Shown piece after piece: positions 55,223-64,000 of a stretch of DNA of 64,000 nt. Source of the stretch: SIAJ01 sp963773845 (GTDB taxonomy: Bacteria > Planctomycetota > Planctomycetia > Gemmatales > Gemmataceae); assembly GCA_963773845.1 (NCBI GenBank), contig CAVZCU010000010.1, forward strand, positions 372,001 through 436,000, in the 5' to 3' direction. The notes beneath the pieces are model-generated. The model made no database searches and had not been told where the DNA came from. It saw nothing but the letters and a program-made list of their open reading frames with translations. The position numbers and the translations under genes are program-made. Position 1 is the stretch's first letter; every line of letters begins with the position of its first letter.

Positions 55223-57137
55223 ATGAACAACGTCACTTCCGCATTCGGTCCCGACCAGGCTCGGCTTGGGGATCACGATTTTCATCTCTTCAACGAGGGA
55301 TCCCACTACCGGCTATACGAAAAGATGGGCGCCCATCCCTGTAGCCGTGAAGGCGCAGCCGGCACGCAATTCGCCGTCTGGGCGCCAGGGGCCAGTGCGG
55401 TCCATGTGTTCGGCGACTTCAATGGCTGGAATAAATCGGCAACCCCGCTGCAACCCCAGGCGACCTCGGGCATCTGGGCGGGCTTCGTCCCCGGCGTGGG
55501 TTCCGGAGCCACGTACAAGTTTCACATCCATTCGCGGCACAATGGTTACCGCGTGGATAAAGCCGATCCGTTCGCGTTCTTCAGTGAGGTACCCCCGAAT
55601 ACGGCATCGGTCGTCAACGACCTGACGTACGAATGGGGCGACCGCGACTGGATGACTCACCGATTTCGGCGAAACGGACTGCGGCAACCAATCAGCATTT
55701 ACGAAGTCCATCTCGGTTCGTGGATGCGTGGCGAGGGCAACACGTTTCTGAACTATCGCGAACTGGCTTCGCGGTTGGTCGAACATGTCAATCGCCTCGG
55801 CTTCACTCATATCGAACTGATGCCCATCACGGAACACCCCTTTTATGGCTCATGGGGGTACCAGACCACTGGGTTCTTCGCGGCCACCAGCCGCTATGGC
55901 ACGCCGCAAGATCTCATGTACATGATCGATTACCTGCACCAGCACGGGATCGGCGTAATTCTCGATTGGGTGCCCAGCCATTTTCCGTCCGACGAATTCG
56001 GGCTCGCCTACTTCGACGGTACGCACCTTTTCGAGCACTCCGATCCAAGGCAAGGCTTCCATCCCGACTGGGGCAGCGCGATATTCAACTATGGTCGACA
56101 CGAAGTCCGGTCGTTTCTGCTCTCGAGCGCCATGTTTTGGCTCGACAAGTATCACGCGGACGGCTTACGCGTCGACGCGGTCGCATCGATGCTTTATCTC
56201 GATTACTCGCGCAAGCACGGCGAATGGATTCCCAACGTATACGGCGGCAACGAAAACCTCGATGCAGTCGACTTTATTCGCCGATTTAATGAGGCGGTCT
56301 ACCGCGAATACCCGGACGTGCAGACTTACGCCGAGGAGTCGACAGCCTGGTCGCAAGTTTCACGCCCGACCAGCACCGGCGGCCTGGGTTTTGGCCTCAA
56401 GTGGGACATGGGATGGATGCACGACACCCTGAAATACTTGGCGCGCGCACCCGTTCACCGCAGTCATCACCAGGGCGAACTTACATTTCGTATGGTTTAT
56501 GCGTACAGCGAGAATTTCGTCATGCCGCTGTCGCACGACGAGGTCGTTCACGGCAAAGGTTCGCTCGTCGAGAAAATGCCGGGAGACGATTGGCAACGCT
56601 TCGCGAATCTGCGTCTTGCTGTACGGCTACATGTTCGGCCAGCCCGGCAAGAAACTTCTGTTTCAAGGGGACGAATGGGGTCAGTGGCAGGAGTGGCGAC
56701 ATGATCAGTCTCTCGACTGGCATCAGCGTGCCTTTCCGCCGCACGCGGGTATGGAGCGTTGGGTCGCGGACTTGAATAAGCTGTATCGGGCGGAGCCCGC
56801 CTTGCATCAGGGCGATTGCCACGCCGGCGGCTTTGAGTGGGTCGATGCCTCGGACGCGGCTGCCAGCGTTATGACCTTCCTCCGCCGCGGCGATGATGGC
56901 TCCTCGGTCCTTGTTGTTTGCAACTTTACCCCAGTCGTGCGGCCGGAATACCGGGTCGGTGTGCCCTATGGCGGCTATTGGCGGGAGTTGCTGAATAGCG
57001 ATGCGACAGTCTATTGGGGAAGCGGCCAGGGCAATGCGGGCGGCGTCACCGCCGAGCAGGAATCCTGGAATGGCCGTCCTTATTCCCTGAAGCTGGTTTT
57101 GCCGCCGCTCGCTGTGTTGTACTTCAAGGGATCCTGA
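55223..57137 (+). CDS. glgB: 1,4-alpha-glucan branching enzyme (frameshifted)
   Basis: About 637 residues when read across a frame change at 56614-56618, where removing one T gives 'FANLRLLYGYMFGQPGKKLL'. CBM48 domain 'TQFAVWAPGASAVHVFGDFN' with 'GWNKSATPL', then GH13: 'ISIYEVHLGSWMRGEGN', 'GFTHIELMPITEHPFYGSWG' (region I), 'DGLRVDAVASMLYLDYSRK' (nucleophile Asp), 'TYAEESTAWSQVSRPT' (acid Glu), 'MPLSHDEVVHGKGSL' (transition-state Asp), and a C-terminal beta domain. It makes alpha-1,6 branches in glycogen. No other glycogen gene is adjacent. There is no strong ribosome site at the ATG. Confidence 0.92.
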
Positions 57138-57290
57138 AGCCGTAAGCACATCGCGTCGGCTTCCTTTTCGCCATTTGTATTCAGCGTTTCGCTTGCATGG
57201 ATTAAAGACCGCACCGGCAATATCGGGACCGGATTGGGCCAGCATTTGCAGCCCTTGATGGTAGGGTCGTCACCGCCCGAGAGATTTGCC

Positions 57291-57581
57291 ATGCATACCA
57301 TGCGATTTGCCGCTCCAATTCTGCTCACTTTCATCCTCGCCAATGCGGCTTCCGCACAGTTCCGCCCGCCCGTCTGGCCGCGGCACGGACAAATGAAGTA
57401 CTTCCGCGTGACAATTACCAATCAGTCCGATGTCACCGTTATTTTCACAATGCACTGGGAGGGCAAGCCGGCCGATGAAGTGACCCTCGAACCGGGCCAG
57501 ACGATCGTCCCGCAGACCAAGCAACCACCTGCCCCAACGAAGCCGGAATTGATCGTGAAGTATGTGCCGGCACCCGGCTGA
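57291..57581 (+). CDS. Small secreted protein, unknown
   Basis: 96 residues; the ATG at 57291 with GAGAG upstream begins a signal peptide 'MHTMRFAAPILLTFILANAA' ending SAQ. The mature part, about 75 residues, is beta-strand-like ('KYFRVTITNQSDVTVIFTMH', 'PADEVTLEPGQTIVPQTK') and Pro-rich at the end. No family recognised. Confidence 0.6.
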   Translation: MHTMRFAAPILLTFILANAASAQFRPPVWPRHGQMKYFRVTITNQSDVTVIFTMHWEGKPADEVTLEPGQTIVPQTKQPPAPTKPELIVKYVPAPG

Positions 57582-57747
57582 GGAAAGAACGCGTGAGCCT
57601 GGAGTCGGGCCACATAGACCCCCGAACCAATAATCCTGGGATTATCTATGATTTCGTCCGGGAGCGCACGAACCTCGGCCGAATAATCGTTCTGAAGCCC
57701 CGATGACTGGAAAGGAACCATTCCGTGGTCCATCCACTACGCTCGGG

Positions 57748-58017
57748 TCATGCAAATTGCTCTCGGATGCGAGCTTCGATCGTCCCACATGGCAGCAGCA
57801 TCGGCTTGCTCGTGATCGTAATCCGAATCGCTTCTGCTTGAACGGTGTACCTTCCTTCGATCGCTCCCAACGGGGACGTACCGGAGAATCGTCCGGCAAA
57901 CTCGTCGCCAGCAAAGTGCCCGCCCTCGCTCGCAAGGAGTGCTTGGACACGGCCAAGGGTCCCCTTCAAATCCGTGGGGACCGGAATATCAAACGGATCG
58001 CAACAACGCATCGCCAT
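57748..58017 (-). CDS. Small protein, faintly like PHA-granule-region proteins
   Basis: 89 residues: 'TDLKGTLGRVQALLASEGGH', 'FAGDEFAGRFSGTSPLGAIE' and 'GRYTVQAEAIRITITSKPML', ending 'TIEARIREQFA'. The order (helix, strands, 'I.I.ITSKP', terminal helix) recalls the PHA_gran_rgn family, but the similarity is weak. It lies 12 bases after the gene upstream (58030), so it is probably co-transcribed. Confidence 0.5.
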   Translation of the reverse strand: MAMRCCDPFDIPVPTDLKGTLGRVQALLASEGGHFAGDEFAGRFSGTSPLGAIEGRYTVQAEAIRITITSKPMLLPCGTIEARIREQFA

Positions 58018-58029
58018 TCGAATAACCCC

Positions 58030-59078
58030 CTACCTGGCCCGCTTGTATCCGGCCGGTGGCTGAACCACTTCGAAGTCTGATCCCTTGATCTTGCGCAATT
58101 CTTCATGCAACGACGGGATGCGCGGATCGGGGGCAACCGAAATCGCCCACTCAATGCCATTGTCGGCGACCAACATGCCATAACGCTTCAGGGCAATTAG
58201 AATCGTCTTCACTTCCGGAGAGAACTTACTGACGTCGAAGTCTTTGCGCAACCGAAAGCGTTCCCCCATACGGGGCAGGTTTTCATCCTTTAATCGACTG
58301 GCGAAATGCGTCGCTGGATAAACGTATGCCCGGCGGGTGCGCCGAACGGTGACGCGGAGTGCGTGTTCGATCACACCGCGCTTCAACTCGTCATAACGCA
58401 CGACTGCGGGAAAGATCGGCAGACCAGCCGCATCAGACGACGTCCAGCCGTCCGGGCGCAGCTTATTCGACTTGAGATCGAACCGGGCTGCGCAACTCGC
58501 TTGCCAGCCGCTGTCAGTCTTGCGAAGTTGGTAGAACTCGTACAGCATGCGATTCACGGGATCGACGACGATGCCGTGCCGGTCGCCATTCTCCTTGAGC
58601 ACATTGTGCTGCACGTCGTCGAGGCTAACCTTCTTTCGCTTATATTCAACCGGCCAACCTTCGATCGGGACGTTATCGGGCACCGGAAACGGGCCCTTGT
58701 CCGATTCATTCGGGTAGCCGACGATCTTCACATCAACTTTCTTCTGGTTCGGCGGCACGAGCACGAAGCCCATATCCGGGTTGGCACGAAAGACCTTATT
58801 GACGCCCACGGACGCGACGATCTTCGTCGAATTCGGGTGCAAGGGCCAATCTTCGATGAGCAAATTCCAGGGATTATCCGGAGGAAACACTTCGAGGGCC
58901 GCCAGGATCGCGTCGGCCTCGGGAATGTCGAACGGAACGGGCTTGGTGATTGCTGGCATTTCGGTGGATTGAATGCGCTTGAGGCGCGCTGGATCACCGG
59001 TAGGTTTTGACTGCGCCACGCAGGCGAAATGATCGCCAAGCCCATGGCGATGACGACGATGGTGAGTCGAGGCCGCAT
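58030..59078 (-). CDS. Secreted protein of unknown family (frameshifted in the signal region)
   Basis: The ATG at 59078 with GAGAGAA upstream encodes 'MRPRLTIVVIAMGLAIIS'. Near 59020 the frame changes to 'ACVAQSKPTGDPARLKRIQS', making a normal signal peptide with an AQS cleavage site. The mature part (about 325 residues) includes 'DNPWNLLIEDWPLHPNSTKI', 'NGDRHGIVVDPVNRMLYEFY', 'KLRPDGWTSSDAAGLPIFPA' and 'RAYVYPATHFASRL'. It looks like a conserved beta-rich planctomycete secreted protein. No catalytic motif can be assigned. Confidence 0.6.
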
Positions 59079-59125
59079 TGGAGATTCTCTCGAGCAATCG
59101 ATTCGCTTATGACACAACCAGTTAA

Positions 59126-59989
59126 TCAAAGATCACGGTCTTGTGAGCGTAGGCCAGAATTCGATGGTCGATGTGCCAGCGCCACGGCTCGCGCCAAAAC
59201 AATCTTTTCCAGATCGCGCCCTTTTTGCAACAGATCATCGAGTCCATCGCGGTGCGAAACCCGGACGACTTCCTGCTCGATGATCGGCCCCTCGTCCAGG
59301 TCCGCGGTGACGTAATGGCTGGTGGCGCCGATCAACTTGACGCCGCGCTCGAATGCACGGTGGTAAGGCTTCGCGCCCATGAATGCCGGGAGGAAGGAAT
59401 GGTGCACGTTGATGATTCGTCGGGGATAGCGAGCGACGAACTCGGCCGATAGCACCTGCATGAATCGGGCGAGTACGACCAGATCAATTCGATGATCGTG
59501 AAGCAATTCCAATTGCTGTCGTTCTGCCTCGGCCTTGTTGCCGGCGTCGACCCGGATCACGTGAAAAGGCACCTCGTAAAAATCGGCCCAGCGCTTGGCG
59601 TCCGGATGGTTGCTGATCACGAGTGGAATTGCGCACGGCAATTCGCCGCTCTGATGGCGATAGAGTAGATCGGCCAGGCAGTGATCGAATTTCGAAACGA
59701 AGAGCGCGACCCGGTGCGGCAATTCGGAAACCTCCAAGCGCCAGCGCATGGCAAATCGCTCGGCGAGCGGCGCGAACTTCCGAGTGAACTCGGCATGGTC
59801 GAGTGTGAAGTCCTTACGGTCCCACTCAACGCGCATGAGAAACAGATCGCGTTCGGCATCCTGGTGCTGGTCGGCGTGGAGAATGTTGGCGTTGTGCCGA
59901 TAAAGAAAATCGCCAACGGCCGCAACAATGCCTTTGCGGTCGGGACAATCGATGAGCAGGATGGCGGTGTTCTTCACAACGGTGTTCAA
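59126..59989 (-). CDS. purU: Formyltetrahydrofolate deformylase
   Basis: 287 residues. N-terminal ACT domain 'AILLIDCPDRKGIVAAVGDF' to about residue 85, then the formyltransferase-type domain: 'RVALFVSKFDHCLADLLYRH', 'IPLVISNHPDAKRWADFYEV', 'IDLVVLARFMQVLSAEFVAR', 'RIINVHHSFLPAFMGAKPYH' (catalytic N-x-H, with Asp in 'TADLDEGPIIEQEV'). It hydrolyses 10-formyl-THF to formate and THF, balancing one-carbon pools and feeding PurT. Length and motifs are standard. Confidence 0.95.
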   Translation of the reverse strand: MNTVVKNTAILLIDCPDRKGIVAAVGDFLYRHNANILHADQHQDAERDLFLMRVEWDRKDFTLDHAEFTRKFAPLAERFAMRWRLEVSELPHRVALFVSKFDHCLADLLYRHQSGELPCAIPLVISNHPDAKRWADFYEVPFHVIRVDAGNKAEAERQQLELLHDHRIDLVVLARFMQVLSAEFVARYPRRIINVHHSFLPAFMGAKPYHRAFERGVKLIGATSHYVTADLDEGPIIEQEVVRVSHRDGLDDLLQKGRDLEKIVLARAVALAHRPSNSGLRSQDRDL

Positions 59990-60012
59990 TTCACGGGCTC
60001 AAGTCCGTTGTA

Positions 60013-60555
60013 TTACGAAAATGCTTGAATCAGCAAACCGATCAACCAAATGATCACCCATACGACTCCGGCCGTGACAACAATCAGTAGCAGAAACAAT
60101 CCCACTAGATACCAACCGCTTCGCCGGGCGGTCGCCTTCGGGTCGTCGAGCGCTCGATCGAGCAGTTCGGCATTCATCAAGTTTGCCCGCCAGGCAGCGT
60201 CGAGAAGATCTCCAATAACCGGGATCGTTCCAAGGACTGCATCGATCGCAACGTTTAGCCACATGCGCATAAGTACGACCCGTGGCACGCCCAGGCTGGC
60301 GGCAAGGATGACGATGTAGCCGCCGGCAATCAGGCCAATGAGATCGCCGATGACGGGGATTAGTCCAAGAAGCGGATCGAGGCCGATGCGAGCGTTTGTC
60401 CCCGGAATCACGAAAGCGCCGTCCAGCAGCCAGGCAATATGGCGCACATGCTCGCGCACGGCTTCGCGATGTTCCCAGTTTGGGTCCTGCGAAGGCTGAA
60501 CGACAATCCGCGGCTGAGGCGGACTCGCCGACGAATGGGGTATGAGATCGGACAT
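60013..60555 (-). CDS. DUF4112 membrane protein
   Basis: 180 residues; the ATG at 60555 lies one base after the stop region of the GNAT gene, so it is coupled. The DUF4112 pattern is 'AWLLDGAFVIPGTNARIGLD', 'PLLGLIPVIGDLIGLIAGGY', 'GTIPVIGDLLDAAWRANLMN' (two PVIGD motifs), then a C-terminal membrane helix 'YLVGLFLLLIVVTAGVVWVI'. Function unknown; these are small integral membrane proteins common in bacteria. Confidence 0.88.
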   Translation of the reverse strand: MSDLIPHSSASPPQPRIVVQPSQDPNWEHREAVREHVRHIAWLLDGAFVIPGTNARIGLDPLLGLIPVIGDLIGLIAGGYIVILAASLGVPRVVLMRMWLNVAIDAVLGTIPVIGDLLDAAWRANLMNAELLDRALDDPKATARRSGWYLVGLFLLLIVVTAGVVWVIIWLIGLLIQAFS

Positions 60556-60556
60556 C

Positions 60557-61087
60557 TTATTCGCTGGCGGGCATCGCCGGGGCTTCCACGAGCCGAACCC
60601 AAAGTCGAAGCAAATACCCGTCGCCCGCTCCAGAAAATGGTTTACCGGCGGGTTCAAATCCGAGCGATTCCAAGATTGCCTGCATCGAACGATTATCGGT
60701 TCGTGTCGTCGCAAACAAATTCTTGGTCCCCGTCCTTTTGACGAGACGCTCAGATAAACGTCGCCCCAGGCCACGGCGACGAAAACCGTCGCGGGTTACA
60801 ACCCATCCGAATTCGATAGTGAATAAGTCGGGTCGAAGGATAGTCTCGGCCTTGCGGAAAACTCGCTCACGGTATCGTTCGCCTGGCTGCTTGAGTGCGG
60901 CGATACTAACGAGTTCGCCATATTCATAGTGGAAGCCGAGTAGGCGGGCTCGGCTAATCCGTGCCCCCAGTCCGCTCGCGCTGGCTTGTCCGCCCTCAAC
61001 CACCAAATGTTGAAAGGCCGCCAGTTGTTTTGGGTTGCAAATGGCGGGCCGTTGAATACGCTCGGAGCTTTTCTTAGTCCTATTCAT
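60557..61087 (-). CDS. GNAT-family N-acetyltransferase
   Basis: 176 residues from 61087 (MNRTKKSSERIQ). The acetyl-CoA site is 'FGWVVTRDGFRRRGLGRRLS' (R-R-x-G-L-G), followed by 'LFATTRTDNRSMQAILESLG' and 'FEPAGKPFSG', the usual end of the fold. Substrate unknown. Its start overlaps the preceding gene by eight bases. Confidence 0.85.
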   Translation of the reverse strand: MNRTKKSSERIQRPAICNPKQLAAFQHLVVEGGQASASGLGARISRARLLGFHYEYGELVSIAALKQPGERYRERVFRKAETILRPDLFTIEFGWVVTRDGFRRRGLGRRLSERLVKRTGTKNLFATTRTDNRSMQAILESLGFEPAGKPFSGAGDGYLLRLWVRLVEAPAMPASE

Positions 61088-61694
61088 CGCTCGGTACTTC
61101 ACAGTTTCGAATGAGCTCGTTCATGCGGTTGCGGAACTTGGTCCAGACTTGCGAGCCCCAGGGAGACCGTTCGAGTTGCGTGCAGTACTCCTCAAAGCAA
61201 TCTTGGACCTTTGCAAAGAAGAGATTGGCATTGATTGTTCGAAGCGCAAAGTCCAACATCGGTCCACGTCGGAGAATTCGCCACCCGCCGTAGGTTTCGC
61301 CCAAATGGAGAATACCGGAACGGATGTTATCGTACAAGCCGTCAGCCCGCTCGGGCACGACCCCGAATGAGGGATGGTCGCGGAAGAATTTCCGATAAGG
61401 TTTCTTGCGCTGCTCCGTGACGCCTTGCCATCCATTGCGGAATGCCTGAATCGACTCGATCAACAAGCAACTTATAGCCATGATCAAGAATCCATGCGGA
61501 GCGGTCATGCTCTCAAGTGGCCTAAAGAACCTTTCCGTGAATCGCTCGCGTAAGAATTGGGCGATGCCCATTCGGTCTCTAGCAGTTTCCATGAGCCGAT
61601 AACGCGCGACGGTCGTCTTTCGGGATAAGCCACCTTCTCCATAGTTGCTCCCGATCATTCTGGATAAATCGTCGCCCGTTCTCTCAATCATCAT
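61080..61694 (-). CDS. Conserved hypothetical protein, unknown
   Basis: 204 residues, helical, with 'FRPLESMTAPHGFLIMAISC', 'LLIESIQAFRNGWQGVTEQR', 'DGLYDNIRSGILHLGETYGG' and 'WRILRRGPMLDF'. It looks like a soluble protein family found sporadically in bacteria, sometimes next to acetyltransferases or defence genes. The start overlaps the stop of the PDZ/BNR gene, and the stop overlaps the GNAT start, so the four genes 60013-64000 form one tight operon. Confidence 0.65.
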   Translation of the reverse strand: MMIERTGDDLSRMIGSNYGEGGLSRKTTVARYRLMETARDRMGIAQFLRERFTERFFRPLESMTAPHGFLIMAISCLLIESIQAFRNGWQGVTEQRKKPYRKFFRDHPSFGVVPERADGLYDNIRSGILHLGETYGGWRILRRGPMLDFALRTINANLFFAKVQDCFEEYCTQLERSPWGSQVWTKFRNRMNELIRNCEVPSDE

Positions 61695-64000
61695 CCTTTA
61701 GCGGCCGCTCGCCGTCGTTGTCCTCCTTGAAATCCGATTGCTGTTCCTCGTCGGACGCGATTCCCGACTTCGGAGCGTTCGGGTCGGCCTCCACCATCAA
61801 GGTTTGAATGTGCTCGGTGCCGTCAACACTCAGTACAACCCGGTAGTCGCCGGGCGGAACTAGATTGCCGTTTCGGCGCTGGCGGGCGAGCGGATTTAGG
61901 GCGGAAGTTCCTTCAACAACATTCGGTCCTTTGGCGTTGGCCGCAGCGCCCTGCCGCCCGCCGCCGCTGGCGCACGACAGATCCCAGCTGATTCGGTAAT
62001 AACCGGGCTCCGTGGCGGCATTGAACTGCCGAATCACTCGGCCACTCACGTCCACGATCGCCACAGTTGCCTTGGTCGCCTTTTTGCCGATGACGTAATC
62101 GACCTGAGCCCCGCGTTGCGGATTCTGGCCATAAAATGCTCGGATTGCCTCTGAAAATGGCTGATTCGGGATTCGCTTCCATTCGATTGCCGGCGATGGG
62201 CTGAAGAGCGCCGTTTTCCCGCGAACCACTTCTGACGTCATTTGCCGCAAGGGTGTAACGTCCAAGATCCAGATCGACCTGCCATGCGTCGCCAGCACCA
62301 GCTCGTTCGCCGTCGTCGGCTGGGCGAACTCATGCACCGCCACCGTTGGCAGCCCCTTGTCGCCGTTGATCTTCGTCCAAGCACCACCGCGGTTGACCGA
62401 GGCGAAACAGGCAAATTCGGTCCCCAGGTAAAGGAGATTCTGGTTCGCAATATCTTCGCGCAAAACACGCGTCGGCCCGACGGGCAAATTGGCGCGCAGC
62501 GACTTCCAGTGTTCGCCAAAATCCTCGGTAACGAACACATATGGCTGATCGTCATTCGAGCGATGGGCGTCGAAGACGACGTAACACCGGCCGTCCACCC
62601 ATCTGGACGCCTCGATGCTGGCCACCCAGCGCGGCCCCGGCAAGCCGGCCGCCTTGAACTTGGCGCTGACATTCGTCCACGTCTTGCATCCGTCCTTGGT
62701 GACCCAAACGCCCCCGTCGTCGGTGCCGGCCCAGACGACATTCGCGTTCCGCGGTGATTCCGATAACGCGGTTCCGGAGCCTCGCTTGGTGAGCGAGATT
62801 TCCGGTGAGACCGCTTGCAAGCTGGCTCCACGATTCACCGAGCGAAACACGTAATTCCCGGCCGAATAGAAGATCGATGAATTGTGCGTCGACAGAATGA
62901 ACGGAGTATTCCAATTGAACCGGAACGGCTCCAGGCCCGGTCCCGATTGCGGTCGGATGGAGCGACCGCCCCCGGTTTTCAAATTGCTTCGCGTAATGTT
63001 GCCGTCCTGGCTTTCGGAGTACACGACGTCTGGATCGTTGGGGTCAACGCGGCAGACGAAGCCATCGCCCCACGTGGTCAGAATCCAGTCTTGATTGATC
63101 GGCCCGCGCCAGCGGTCGGACTGCGACGGCCCGCCCCACGAGCCATTATCCTGCAAGCCGCCGTACACGTGGTACGGAGTCTGATTGTCAACGGCGACAT
63201 GGTAGAATTGCCCGATGGCGCCGGCGTGATTCATCGATTCCCATCGGGCGGCCTTGTCATAAGTCACATAGAAGCCGCCATCGCAGCCGATCAAGATATG
63301 CCGGCCATCCTTCGGGTCGATCCACATCGCATGCTGGTCGGAATGCAAGCCGCCATTGATATTGTCCGCCTTGAAGGTCTTGCCGCCGTCTGTACTGCGT
63401 TCGAGGTTGACCCCGAGAACGTAAAGAATGTTGTCGTCCGTTGGATCGACGCGAACGACGGAGAAGTAGAATGGCCGCGGGTCGAGACTGTTGACCCTCT
63501 TCCAAGACTCGCCCGCATCCGTTGATTTGTAGACGCCGCCGGTCTCCGGACCGATTTCTCCCTGTTGATCTTGAACGTTCGCGACCTGTCCACCGAGCAT
63601 GCCCATGGACACGGGCCGCTCGTTAGGCGGGCTGGCAGCCGCCAGAACGACCTCGACCGTTTTCTTTCCGGGCCTCGGACAAATGACACTTTGACTTTGT
63701 CGCCGGCCTTGTGTCCTTTGAGAGCGTCGGAGATGTCGCCGGCCTTCTTGATCGGTTTATCATTGATTGCCGTGATGATGTCCCCGGGCTTGAGACCTGC
63801 CTTCGCGGCCGCCCCCAATTCCGCAACGGTCCCGATCTTGACGCCGCCGGCCGATTCGCCTTGGGGCGATATACCGAGGACCGGGCGCTGATCCGTGGTA
63901 CGCCGAATGTCACTTCGAGTTCCTGCTTGTCCTTGCCACGCAGAACGGCGAACTTCGCCTTCTCGCCGGCAGTGCGGGTCCGGAAAGCGTCGATCATGGC
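61684..64000 (-). CDS. PDZ plus BNR/sortilin-type repeat protein (5' end outside, two frameshifts)
   Basis: The gene enters from the right edge. A PDZ-like domain is spread over two frames: 'AKFAVLRGKDKQELEVTFGV' (64000-63900), then after a change near 63890 'GAAAKAGLKPGDIITAINDK' and 'GDISDALKGHKAGDKVKVSF'. A second change near 63665, where one more A would give 'PEKKTVEVVLAAA', leads into 642 codons of beta-propeller: 'GGVYKSTDAGESWKRVNSLD', 'NLERSTDGGKTFKADNINGG', 'DDGGVWVTKDGCKTWTNVSA'. Asp-box (S-x-D-x-G-x-x-W) repeats are of the sortilin/Vps10 or BNR-glycosidase type. The C-terminal domain 'VDYVIGKKATKATVAIVDVS' is Ig-like. Probably an exported binding or protease-like protein. Confidence 0.75.

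Overview
The window looks like chromosomal DNA of a planctomycete, most likely from the Gemmataceae/Gemmatales side. The reasons are a BBP7-type outer-membrane barrel protein, an extracellular hemolysin-type repeat protein with an N-terminal 'L..R.VPA' signature, ECF sigma factors tied to WD40 domains, a multi-sulfatase operon, many weakly annotated secreted proteins, GC-rich DNA, and a 23S-5S rRNA unit with no 16S in front of it. This assignment is inference from gene content.

Layout. 1-6.3 kb: start of an SMP-30-like lactonase, a Ca-binding repeat protein, an aldolase/2-hydroxyacid dehydrogenase fusion and a BBP7 protein. 6.4-10.5 kb: one ECF sigma/WD40 module interrupted by a frameshift and an in-frame TGA, plus the deletion remnant of a second copy. 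10.7-11.9 kb: DUF4265, cupin and alpha/beta hydrolase. 12.1-24.3 kb: an unusual kdp potassium-uptake locus. On the minus strand lie a universal stress protein, an NtrC-type sigma-54 response regulator, a PAS histidine kinase and a KdpD sensor stub without kinase. Divergent on the plus strand lie a 31-aa membrane peptide, kdpF, kdpA, kdpB and a kdpC carrying a long TPR-like tail. The intergenic region holds 15-bp direct repeats and sigma-54-like -24/-12 elements pointing both ways, so the regulator very probably acts here. 25-33.5 kb: a minus-strand operon with a formylglycine-generating enzyme, three sulfatases and a HAD phosphatase. 34.3-38.4 kb: a leader with an intrinsic terminator, a DUF2294/MpsC-like protein, a fatty-acid desaturase, an acyl-CoA dehydrogenase-like protein and a second MpsC-like gene. 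38.5-41.5 kb: small unknown proteins, an RRM protein and tRNA-Gln. 41.7-50 kb: a protein that may be a degenerate metallopeptidase, an MFS transporter, a tripartite ABC exporter and a PrpB-like lyase. 50.1-55.04 kb: a short promoter-terminator unit, tRNA-Ile, tRNA-Ala, a 23S rRNA with two group I introns (one encoding a LAGLIDADG endonuclease), 5S and a terminator. 55.2-64 kb: glycogen branching enzyme, small secreted proteins, purU, DUF4112, a GNAT and the truncated start of a PDZ/BNR-repeat protein.

Caution: about eleven otherwise well-conserved reading frames carry a single frameshift or two. Several sit in homopolymers, and four can be repaired by restoring one CG/GC dinucleotide in a GCGC tract. 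This looks more like uncorrected assembly indels than wholesale gene decay, so the frameshifted genes are annotated over their full span.
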